In this document: piece after piece, positions 1 to 5,078 of the stretch
How positions within the stretch are numbered: position 1 is the stretch's first letter
Layout of the letters: each line of letters begins with the position of its first letter
Assembly: GCA_964428795.1 (NCBI GenBank)
Contig: CAYRZL010000136.1
Coordinates: 1-5,195 of the forward strand
Length of the DNA: 5,195 nt
From: CAYRZL01 sp964428795
GTDB taxonomy: Bacteria > Bacillota > Clostridia > Lachnospirales > Lachnospiraceae
Direction of reading: 5' to 3'
Notes under the pieces: generated by a model
Seen by the model: the letters and a program-made list of their open reading frames with translations, nothing else
The model's database searches: none
Told to the model about the DNA's origin: nothing
Translations under genes and position numbers: made by a program

Positions 1-247
1 TTTCGTACAGGTCGAATACTTCATCCTGTGTCACCACTTGCTGCCGTTTCCGGCGTGTGGCGGCCAAAAATCTGTCCACGTCAAAGGTATTCTTCTTGTC
101 GGCGTCGGCAAGGTACTTGTAGCGGGGATGCTTGGTAATATCGAATTTCTCCGACAAAAACGGGCGCACACCGCGTAGCTGTAAGATACACTTGCCGCCG
201 TCCATGACCGCGATTTCGTCCTGTGTCATAAGCTCTTTGCCACATTG
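1..247 (-). pseudogene. Remnant of VirD4/TraG-type conjugation coupling protein (C-terminal end, cut by window edge)
   Basis: Read on the minus strand from 247 down to 1, the open frame gives about 82 residues, including MTQDEIAVMDGGKCILQLRG, then RPFLSEKFDITKHPRYKYL and KNTFDVDRFL. From memory of the family, these match the C-terminal end of the VirD4/TraG coupling ATPases of Firmicutes integrative conjugative elements, which bring the relaxase-DNA complex to the type IV secretion channel. The Walker motifs and membrane segments of such proteins (usually about 600 residues) should lie upstream, to the right. Instead an in-frame TGA (complement of 248-250) and AT-rich promoter DNA follow. A Met codon at 229-227 exists, but I see no good ribosome binding site for it. 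GC is about 52% in counted stretches here, against about 32% in 301-420. The 3' end lies outside the window. I call it a 5'-truncated relic. Family assignment is fairly sure; non-function is inferred. Confidence 0.75.
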
Positions 248-285
248 TCAAGCGGTAAATTCACGAAAAGAGAATATCACAGAAA

Positions 286-328
286 AACAGCAATATTTTC
301 GTAATATGTACGCCATACGATTGCTGTT
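286..328. repeat. 9-bp perfect inverted repeat upstream of the response regulator
   Basis: AACAGCAAT at 286-294 is the exact reverse complement of ATTGCTGTT at 320-328. Inside it, CGTA at 300-303 can pair with TACG at 316-319, which would give a longer stem with a five-base bulge on the left side. No T-run follows directly, so it does not look like a terminator. The right arm touches the candidate -35 element at 327-332. It could be an operator, or a hairpin left from the mobile-element junction. The repeat is seen; any function is inferred. Confidence 0.45.
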
Positions 329-353
329 GATTTCATTTGCATTTTGTTATATC
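327..353 (+). promoter_or_regulatory. Candidate promoter for the two-component operon
   Basis: TTGATT (327-332) resembles a -35 element. TATATC (348-353), preceded by TG one base upstream (345-346), resembles an extended -10 with a 15-bp spacer. Transcription would start near 360 and leave a leader of about 75 bases before the regulator's start codon. The spacer is short and the match is imperfect. The rest of 248-435 is AT-rich and shows only the inverted repeat at 286-328 and the word at 376-385. Confidence 0.35.
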
Positions 354-375
354 CTTTTCAATGTAGCGTTTTTAC

Positions 376-385
376 ATTTTAAGAG
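376..385. promoter_or_regulatory. Candidate regulator-binding word shared with the ABC promoter region
   Basis: ATTTTAAGAG here is the exact reverse complement of CTCTTAAAAT at 2341-2350, just upstream of the transporter operon. It is flanked by a TTTTAC (370-375) / GTAAAA (385-390) inverted pair. Occurrence in both regulatory regions suggests an operator for the encoded response regulator. The word is AT-rich and short, so chance is possible. Confidence 0.25.
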
Positions 386-435
386 TAAAACATCCTTACA
401 TGAAGTGAATACCTATTGCCTGGAAGGAGACTGGG

Positions 436-1110
436 ATGGACTATAAAATTTTGATTGCCGATGATGACGCAGAGCTGGTTAAAATGCTGCGGACTTTTTT
501 TGAACTTAGAAAATATACTGTAATTACAGCAGCTGACGGCACAGAAACACTAAAAAAGGTAGAAATGAAACCGGATATTATCCTATTGGATATTAACATG
601 CCCCGAACCGATGGTATCGAAGTATGCCGAAGAATTCGGGATAAAGTGTCCTGTCCAATCTTGTTTCTTACCGCAAAGGCAGATGAGCAGGATCGGGTAA
701 ATGGTCTTATGTCTGGCGGAGATGATTATATTTTGAAACCATTCAGTTTGAAGGAGTTAGACGCACGAATCATCGCCCATCTGAAACGGGAAGAACGGCA
801 CCGGGGAAAGCGGGCATATCGCTTTCAAGGCGATTTGTCCATTGACTATTCAGCAAAAACGGTTCAGGTTCGTGGGCAGGATATTGAACTGACGAAGCTG
901 GAATATGGAATTGTGGAATTTCTTTCTATGAATCCGGGGCTTGTGTATGACAAAGAGCGGATTTACGAAAAAGTCTGCGGTTATGACGGCGAAGGGGACA
1001 GCCGGGTAATTACGGAATTGATCCGGCGTATACGGAAAAAGCTGCAAAAACATACCGATACGGAATATATTGAAACAGTCTGGGGGATGGGATATAGATG
1101 GATAAAATAA
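436..1110 (+). CDS. OmpR/PhoB-family response regulator
   Basis: This is a 224-residue DNA-binding response regulator, the usual length for the OmpR/PhoB family. The receiver domain covers about residues 2-118. It has the acidic pocket D9-D11, phospho-acceptor D52 in LLDINMP, switch residue T79 in FLTAKA, and K101 in LKPF. A winged-helix DNA-binding domain covers about 128-223 and ends with the typical VWGMGYRW. All key receiver residues are present, so it should be phosphorylated by the kinase encoded next to it. The ATG start is chosen because AAGGAGA at 424-430 sits six bases upstream. The gene overlaps the kinase start by 13 bases, so the two are co-transcribed and probably translationally coupled. 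By family logic it acts in the cytoplasm on promoters; the nearest candidates are its own and that of the ABC operon starting at 2381. The target sites and the signal are inferred, not shown. Confidence 0.95.
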   Translation: MDYKILIADDDAELVKMLRTFFELRKYTVITAADGTETLKKVEMKPDIILLDINMPRTDGIEVCRRIRDKVSCPILFLTAKADEQDRVNGLMSGGDDYILKPFSLKELDARIIAHLKREERHRGKRAYRFQGDLSIDYSAKTVQVRGQDIELTKLEYGIVEFLSMNPGLVYDKERIYEKVCGYDGEGDSRVITELIRRIRKKLQKHTDTEYIETVWGMGYRWIK

Positions 1111-2285
1111 AAGATAAAATCAGAAATCTTTCTGTCAGAAAGACAATCCTGTTGTATTTAGTTATCAGCCTCACAGTCGGTTTTCTTTTATCCGCCTGTG
1201 CCGCATGGGCAGCTTCTTGTGTTCAGGAAGAAATCTGGTGGAAATATGCAGATCAGGATTTGTATTTTACAGCGACCAGGCTGGAGGGCGAAGGATATAT
1301 GGCCAAAATTCCCCGACCTGACAGTTCTAAAATGAACCGACCGGATCATGCCATATCGGAAGCATGTGATTTTTTACAGACCTATTCGGTGCTGATCTTC
1401 TCGATTGTCGGCAGCGGTGGCGCAGTATTTCTTTTTTATAAGAATAAACTGAAAAAGCCTCTGGAAGAATTGGAACTTGCCTCTAAAAGAATTGCGGAAA
1501 ATGACCTTGACTTTCGGATTACTTATGAAAACAGGGATGAGATGGGCCACCTCTGCCATGAATTTGATCGTATGCGTGGGCAGCTGGAAGAAAACAACCG
1601 GCATCTATGGCATATCATTGAAGAGGAACGGGCGCTGCGGTCTGCAATCGCCCATGATATTCGCTCTCCCCTGTCTGTTTTGAAAGGTTATCAGGAAATG
1701 CTGATCGATTATGTTCCGGATGGAACGATTGACAAGGAAAAAACCGTGGAAATGCTGCTGGAAGGTATGAAACAAATCCGCCGCATGGATGTTTTTATTG
1801 ATTCCATGCAAAAGGTAAACAGTCTGGAGCATCGGCAATTTACGGCAGATCAAATTTCTTTCCAGCAGCTTCAAAAAGACATTCAAACGGAACTGGATAT
1901 TTTGGGGAAAGAAAGAAGAATCTGCCTGTCGGTAAAGGAAACAAATGAAATTTTTTGCGGAGACCATGAAGTGATTATGGAAGTTATGGAAAACCTGTTG
2001 TCAAATGCCCTTCGGTATTCCAAAGAGCAGATTGAAATAAAAGTCTCCCTGACATCACAGAAACTGACGCTTTCCGTTTCGGATGATGGAAATGGGTTTG
2101 GGGAGGATGCCGATAAAGTGACCAGGGCTTTCCATCAAAAGAATATCAAAGACAGCCTGACGCATACAGGAATGGGAATGTATATCAGTAGACTGTACTG
2201 TGAAAAGCATGGAGGGCGTCTGATACTGGAAAATGAGGAATCAGGCGGAGCTATTGTAACCGCGGTATTTCACCGGATCGCATAA
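1098..2285 (+). CDS. Membrane sensor histidine kinase (HAMP-HisKA-HATPase)
   Basis: This 395-residue two-component sensor kinase pairs with the regulator it overlaps. The first membrane helix is at about residues 17-39. A short extracellular stretch follows at about 42-95 (with W47, W48 and several aromatic residues), then a second helix at about 96-114. A HAMP linker covers about 117-168. The HisKA dimerisation helix carries phospho-acceptor H186 in AIAHDIRSPLS. The HATPase_c domain has an N-box with N299 and N303 (MENLLSNALRYS), a G1 box DDGNGFG at 329-335, and a G2 box THTGMGMYI from 355. All catalytic motifs look intact. The sensor loop of about 55 residues is small, with no recognised domain, so the ligand cannot be read from it. 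It is longer than the minimal loop of BceS-type kinases, which rely on their transporter for sensing. The start at 1098 lies within the regulator's last codons, after the purine-rich run GGGGGATGGGA (1082-1092). Confidence 0.95.
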   Translation: MDKIKDKIRNLSVRKTILLYLVISLTVGFLLSACAAWAASCVQEEIWWKYADQDLYFTATRLEGEGYMAKIPRPDSSKMNRPDHAISEACDFLQTYSVLIFSIVGSGGAVFLFYKNKLKKPLEELELASKRIAENDLDFRITYENRDEMGHLCHEFDRMRGQLEENNRHLWHIIEEERALRSAIAHDIRSPLSVLKGYQEMLIDYVPDGTIDKEKTVEMLLEGMKQIRRMDVFIDSMQKVNSLEHRQFTADQISFQQLQKDIQTELDILGKERRICLSVKETNEIFCGDHEVIMEVMENLLSNALRYSKEQIEIKVSLTSQKLTLSVSDDGNGFGEDADKVTRAFHQKNIKDSLTHTGMGMYISRLYCEKHGGRLILENEESGGAIVTAVFHRIA

Positions 2286-2301
2286 GTGATCCGGTTTTTT
2301 T
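2272..2301 (+). terminator. Intrinsic terminator after the histidine kinase
   Basis: ACCGGATC at 2272-2279 pairs perfectly with GATCCGGT at 2288-2295 around an 8-base loop, followed by a run of seven T (2295-2301). The left arm lies inside the last codons of the kinase, and the stop codon (2283-2285) is in the loop. It should separate transcription of the two-component genes from the ABC operon, at least in part. Confidence 0.85.
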
Positions 2302-2321
2302 CGTTCTTTTTTCATCCATTG

Positions 2322-2350
2322 TTTTTTTGTTGTGATTTGCCTCTTAAAAT
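2322..2350 (+). promoter_or_regulatory. Candidate promoter of the ABC transporter operon, weak -35
   Basis: TAAAAT at 2345-2350 matches five of six bases of the -10 consensus. The hexamer 17 bp upstream (2322-2327) is only a run of T, a poor -35. A good -10 with a poor -35 is a pattern seen at promoters that need an activator, which fits control by the upstream response regulator. Transcription would start near 2357, giving a leader of about 25 bases. This is inferred from position and sequence only. Confidence 0.4.
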
Positions 2351-2364
2351 AAAGTCAACAAAAA
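2324..2364. repeat. 9-bp perfect inverted repeat around the candidate -10 of the ABC operon
   Basis: TTTTTGTTG at 2324-2332 is the exact reverse complement of CAACAAAAA at 2356-2364, with a 23-base centre holding CTCTTAAAAT (2341-2350). Lying between the upstream terminator and the first permease, it could be an operator or a short 5' hairpin. It is AT-rich, so chance is possible. Confidence 0.4.
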
Positions 2365-2365
2365 G

Positions 2366-2375
2366 AAAGAGGTGA
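2366..2375 (+). promoter_or_regulatory. Ribosome binding site fixing the start of permease 1
   Basis: AAAGAGGTGA is a strong Shine-Dalgarno match ending five bases before ATG 2381. An in-frame GTG at 2372 falls inside this site and so cannot be the start it serves; ATG 2381 is therefore preferred. Confidence 0.8.
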
Positions 2376-2380
2376 CGCTT

Positions 2381-3454
2381 ATGAAAGCAATTATACGGCG
2401 GGAGATTTTAAACTATCTGAAAAGGCCGATGTTTTGGATCGCTGTTGTGATTGTGATATTTGGTGTTTTTCAGCAGTTGAATCCGTATCTGAATATCCAT
2501 TACATCACATCAGAGGAAGAACTAAAAAATGACGATCCAGAAACCGCACATGGACATGATGAAGGTGAGATTTTTGAAGGGTATATTCCTTTAAGTGAAG
2601 AAAAGCATCGGGAACTTTGGGAGAAAACCATTCGGGAAAATCTGCTGGCTGAATTTGGTATGAATGAAGACGAAGCTGACGGTGTGATTCAGGAAATGAG
2701 TGGAATGGACATCAAAGAAGCCTGCCGGTACCTGGAAGAACAGTACGGTTATTATGGTACGAATTATACGTGGGAAAATACAGCCTATGGGAAGGGTACC
2801 ATGGAAGAAATCAATTCGTACTTGGATGAAAAGCTTGACGAGCATTCGTTTTCCTGGTATTTTTCCAGGAAGTTTGCGGATTTTTCCGGCCTGTATATGG
2901 GATTTACCGCAACTGTCCTGCTTGCCGTTCTTTTTATGCAGGATATGAGGAAAAATACTTATGAATTGCTGCATACGAAGCCGATCAGCGCTGCGCAGTA
3001 CGTCATCGGAAAAGTGACGGGAGGATTTCTGATCTGCCTGATGATTCTCGGAATTTTAAATCTGGTATTCTGGGCTGCCTGCCTGATCTGTACCAGCGGA
3101 AACGGTTTTGACATAAGGCTGACGGATTTCCTTTTGGCAACCTGCCTTTATATTTTGCCGAATATGCTGATGGTCGTATGTGTATATACCATTGTAGCGC
3201 TTTTATTTAAAAACCCACTCCCCGCCGTTCCGCTTCTGGTTCTGTACATGGTTTATTCAAATATGGGCAGCAAAAATGCGGAAGGTGCCTACGGGTATTA
3301 TGGGCGGCCGCTGGCGGCCATGGTTCGTTTCCCAGGTATGTTTTTTGATGTTACTCCGCCGCCACTGGCTCTGGTCAATCAAATTTGCCTGTTGTTCGCT
3401 TCGACAGCAATCATTCTCATTGGAATACAGTTATGGAGGAGGCGAAGAATATGA
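2381..3454 (+). CDS. ABC-2-type permease with large extracellular domain (permease 1)
   Basis: This 357-residue membrane protein is the first gene of the transporter operon. After a basic N-terminus (IIRREILNYLKRP), one helix lies at about residues 17-33. A hydrophilic, acidic extracellular region of about 130 residues follows (about 34-165). Five more helices lie near 169-187, 211-238, 249-275, 277-296 and 327-351, and the C-terminus is basic (RRRRI). A helix, a large outside loop, then more helices, plus the cytoplasmic LLHTKPISAAQYVIGK segment, is typical of ABC-2 permeases. With the second permease and the ATPase it should form an exporter or a substrate-removal pump. The extracellular part contains HGHDEGE (57-63) and YGYYG (122-126); YGYYG recurs at 304-308 in the outer loop before the last helix. 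Its stop overlaps the next start as ATGA. The substrate is unknown; a membrane-active peptide is a guess by analogy with regulated LanFEG/CprABC pumps. Confidence 0.88.
   Translation: MKAIIRREILNYLKRPMFWIAVVIVIFGVFQQLNPYLNIHYITSEEELKNDDPETAHGHDEGEIFEGYIPLSEEKHRELWEKTIRENLLAEFGMNEDEADGVIQEMSGMDIKEACRYLEEQYGYYGTNYTWENTAYGKGTMEEINSYLDEKLDEHSFSWYFSRKFADFSGLYMGFTATVLLAVLFMQDMRKNTYELLHTKPISAAQYVIGKVTGGFLICLMILGILNLVFWAACLICTSGNGFDIRLTDFLLATCLYILPNMLMVVCVYTIVALLFKNPLPAVPLLVLYMVYSNMGSKNAEGAYGYYGRPLAAMVRFPGMFFDVTPPPLALVNQICLLFASTAIILIGIQLWRRRRI
3435..3442 (+). promoter_or_regulatory. Ribosome binding site fixing the start of permease 2
   Basis: GGAGGAGG is a strong site eight bases before ATG 3451 and eleven before ATG 3454. 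The frame is open further upstream (a TTG at 3385), but no comparable site precedes it and it would run deep into permease 1. ATG 3451 is preferred, with 3454 as a possible alternative. Confidence 0.75.
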
Positions 3455-4125
3455 TGTCCGCAGAGAGAAAAATCAGTCTCCCAACATACAAACTGGCGTA
3501 TGCTTTCTGTTTCGTAGTTATTTTAAGCCTGATTCGCGGTATCAGTCTTTCTGACGAAATTGGCATTGCAATGGAAGCGCCTATGGCAGTGCTTGCAGTG
3601 GTTTTCTGTGCGGATACTTATACGCAGGAAATCATGTCCAAACGGTCAGAGATACACCGCTTATATCCTTTAAATCGACGCCTGCGTTCCATCGCAATGA
3701 GAATGGTAATTCAGCAAACCGTCTTATTGGCGCTCTGCGGGGCTGGTTACGGAATGTTTTTCCTTTTCCAAAATCCGCAGTCTCTTTATAAAGCCGGTCA
3801 AAGCACAGAATCCGAACTACAGATGTTTCTTGTGTTTTTAGCGGCAATGGTAGTAACGTTATGGTTTTGGGGAATGTTATCGAATCTCCTGTCCTGTCTG
3901 TTTCGGAATATGTGGGCTGGTATTGGATGCTGTGTTGTCTTGTGGCTTGTAACAAATTCTACGTTTGGAGAAAAATATTTGGGAAATTGGAACGTGTTTT
4001 CTTATACGTTCCGAAATATAACAGACAGCCAGGATTTTGGCTGGCTGTACGGTAAAGCGTTATGCCTGCTGATCTGTGTGTTCATGGCACTCCTGACACC
4101 AAAAGTAATGAAGAAAAGAGGTTGA
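3451..4125 (+). CDS. Small ABC transporter permease (permease 2)
   Basis: This integral membrane protein of 224 residues has about six predicted helices, near residues 14-28, 38-56, 87-106, 123-147, 153-171 and 198-215. It has a basic cytoplasmic stretch (MSKRSEIHRLYPLNRRLRS, about 62-80) and a basic C-terminus (KKRG). It has no large outside domain, unlike its neighbour. I recognise no conserved motif that names a family. The call rests on topology and on its place between an ABC-2-like permease and an ABC ATPase. The coupling-helix-like segment DTYTQEIMSKRSEIHRLYPL resembles the cytoplasmic loop of ABC-2 permeases, where the ATPase docks. The start overlaps the stop of permease 1 by four bases (ATGA) and the stop is five bases before the ATPase start. 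The two permeases would thus be made in step and may form a heterodimer, as LanE and LanG do. Confidence 0.82.
   Translation: MMSAERKISLPTYKLAYAFCFVVILSLIRGISLSDEIGIAMEAPMAVLAVVFCADTYTQEIMSKRSEIHRLYPLNRRLRSIAMRMVIQQTVLLALCGAGYGMFFLFQNPQSLYKAGQSTESELQMFLVFLAAMVVTLWFWGMLSNLLSCLFRNMWAGIGCCVVLWLVTNSTFGEKYLGNWNVFSYTFRNITDSQDFGWLYGKALCLLICVFMALLTPKVMKKRG
4116..4121 (+). promoter_or_regulatory. Ribosome binding site fixing the start of the ATPase
   Basis: AAGAGG lies nine bases upstream of ATG 4131. The frame stays open back to 4062, but the earlier start overlaps permease 2 and adds 23 residues that do not belong to the family. The conserved N-terminus MSIKVNDLTVTF begins at 4131. Confidence 0.75.
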
Positions 4126-4130
4126 CAAAT

Positions 4131-5006
4131 ATGAGTATCAAAGTAAATGATCTGACAGTAACATTTAAGAATAAAGTGACCGCAATCAATCATGCTGATC
4201 TGGAAATCCCGAATGGAGTTTTTGGATTGCTGGGAGAAAATGGCGCCGGAAAGACCACTTTTATGCGGGTGCTGACGACTATTCTTCCTCCTACCAGCGG
4301 CACAGTAAGTATGGACGGAATCCTTTACTGTGAAGGGAATTATCCGAAAATTCAGCATAGGATCGGCTATCTTCCACAGGAGATTGATCTGTATCCCGGC
4401 CTGACAGTTCAAGAATGTCTGGAATACATGGGCGATCTGGCCGGAGTACCAAAAGATGAATGCAGGAAACGAATCCAGTATTATCTGGAAAAAACCAGTT
4501 TGACAGAACATCGGAAGAAAAAAATGAGGCAGCTGTCCGGTGGCATGAAGCGGAGAGTCGGTTTAGTGCAGGCGCTTTTGAATGAGCCGGAATTTCTGAT
4601 CGTGGATGAGCCGACCACTGGGCTTGATCCGGAAGAACGAATCCGTATCCGAAATTTGCTGGTGGATTTCTCCGAAAATAGAACTGTCCTGTTTTCCACC
4701 CATGTGGTAGAAGATCTTGCGGCAGTCTGCAACCAACTTGCCGTTATGAAAAAAGGGAAATTCTTATATGCCGGAAGTATGAAAGAATTGGTCAGGGAAG
4801 CAAAGGGACATGTATGGATTTGCCGGCTTCAGGATGAAATGCAGGCACGTGAGGTTGAAAAAAAGTACCATATCTCGTCCAAGCAGTTGTCCGAGAATGG
4901 CGTCCAAATACGACTGATTAGCGAAAAAATGCCAGATGTGGACTGTGTTCCAGTAGAGCCGACATTGGAAGATGCGTACATTTACATTTCGGGGCAAGGA
5001 GCATAA
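4131..5006 (+). CDS. ABC transporter ATP-binding protein
   Basis: This 291-residue cytoplasmic ATPase powers the two permeases. The nucleotide-binding domain covers about residues 3-215. It has Walker A GENGAGKTT (35-43), Q-loop Q83 in GYLPQE, signature LSGGMKRRV (135-143), Walker B FLIVDE (155-160) with catalytic E160, D-loop GLDP (164-167) and switch H191 in STHVVED. All residues needed for ATP hydrolysis are present. A C-terminal extension of about 75 residues (VWICRLQ onward, ending in EPTLEDAYIYISGQGA) is of the kind seen in ABC-2-type exporters of the CcmA/NatA/DrrA group. It is the last gene of the operon, five bases after permease 2, and is followed by a strong terminator. Having the ATPase after both permeases reverses the order usual in lanFEG and cprABC operons, where it comes first. 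Family is certain; substrate is not. Confidence 0.95.
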   Translation: MSIKVNDLTVTFKNKVTAINHADLEIPNGVFGLLGENGAGKTTFMRVLTTILPPTSGTVSMDGILYCEGNYPKIQHRIGYLPQEIDLYPGLTVQECLEYMGDLAGVPKDECRKRIQYYLEKTSLTEHRKKKMRQLSGGMKRRVGLVQALLNEPEFLIVDEPTTGLDPEERIRIRNLLVDFSENRTVLFSTHVVEDLAAVCNQLAVMKKGKFLYAGSMKELVREAKGHVWICRLQDEMQAREVEKKYHISSKQLSENGVQIRLISEKMPDVDCVPVEPTLEDAYIYISGQGA

Positions 5007-5021
5007 TTTCCTAACGCATCT

Positions 5022-5078
5022 TATAAAAGCAGAAAAGCCTCTCCGCTTAATATTGGGAGAGGCTTTTCTGCTTTTATA
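5022..5078. terminator. Bidirectional intrinsic terminator, 23-bp perfect inverted repeat
   Basis: Positions 5022-5044 are the exact reverse complement of 5056-5078, with an 11-base loop (5045-5055). The GC-rich core GCCTCTCC / GGAGAGGC is flanked by AAAA and TTTT tracts on either side, so the hairpin has U-rich 3' sides in both directions. It ends the ABC operon on the plus strand and the convergent recombinase gene on the minus strand. The recombinase stop codon (5074-5076) lies within the right arm. Confidence 0.88.

Noticed and set aside
132..446. Plus-strand open frame of 104 codons, including a 46-codon hydrophobic peptide from ATG 306 that overlaps the regulator start
   Set aside because: It runs antisense through the VirD4 relic and then through the promoter region. 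No ribosome binding site precedes ATG 306, and the hydrophobic stretch follows from T-rich DNA. A leader peptide cannot be fully excluded but has no positive support.
1605..1967. Minus-strand open frame of 120 codons
   Set aside because: It is antisense to the kinase HisKA/HATPase region, where the plus-strand motifs are clear; it is a shadow frame.
4002..4511. Minus-strand open frame of 169 codons
   Set aside because: It is antisense to permease 2 and the ATPase, both of which have strong family or topology evidence and good ribosome binding sites. The translated product shows no recognisable motif.
4969..5022. Inverted repeat AAGATGCGT (4969-4977) / ACGCATCTT (5014-5022)
   Set aside because: The arms are 36 bases apart, the left one lies within conserved ATPase codons and no T-run follows. 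The neighbouring 23-bp hairpin is a much better terminator.
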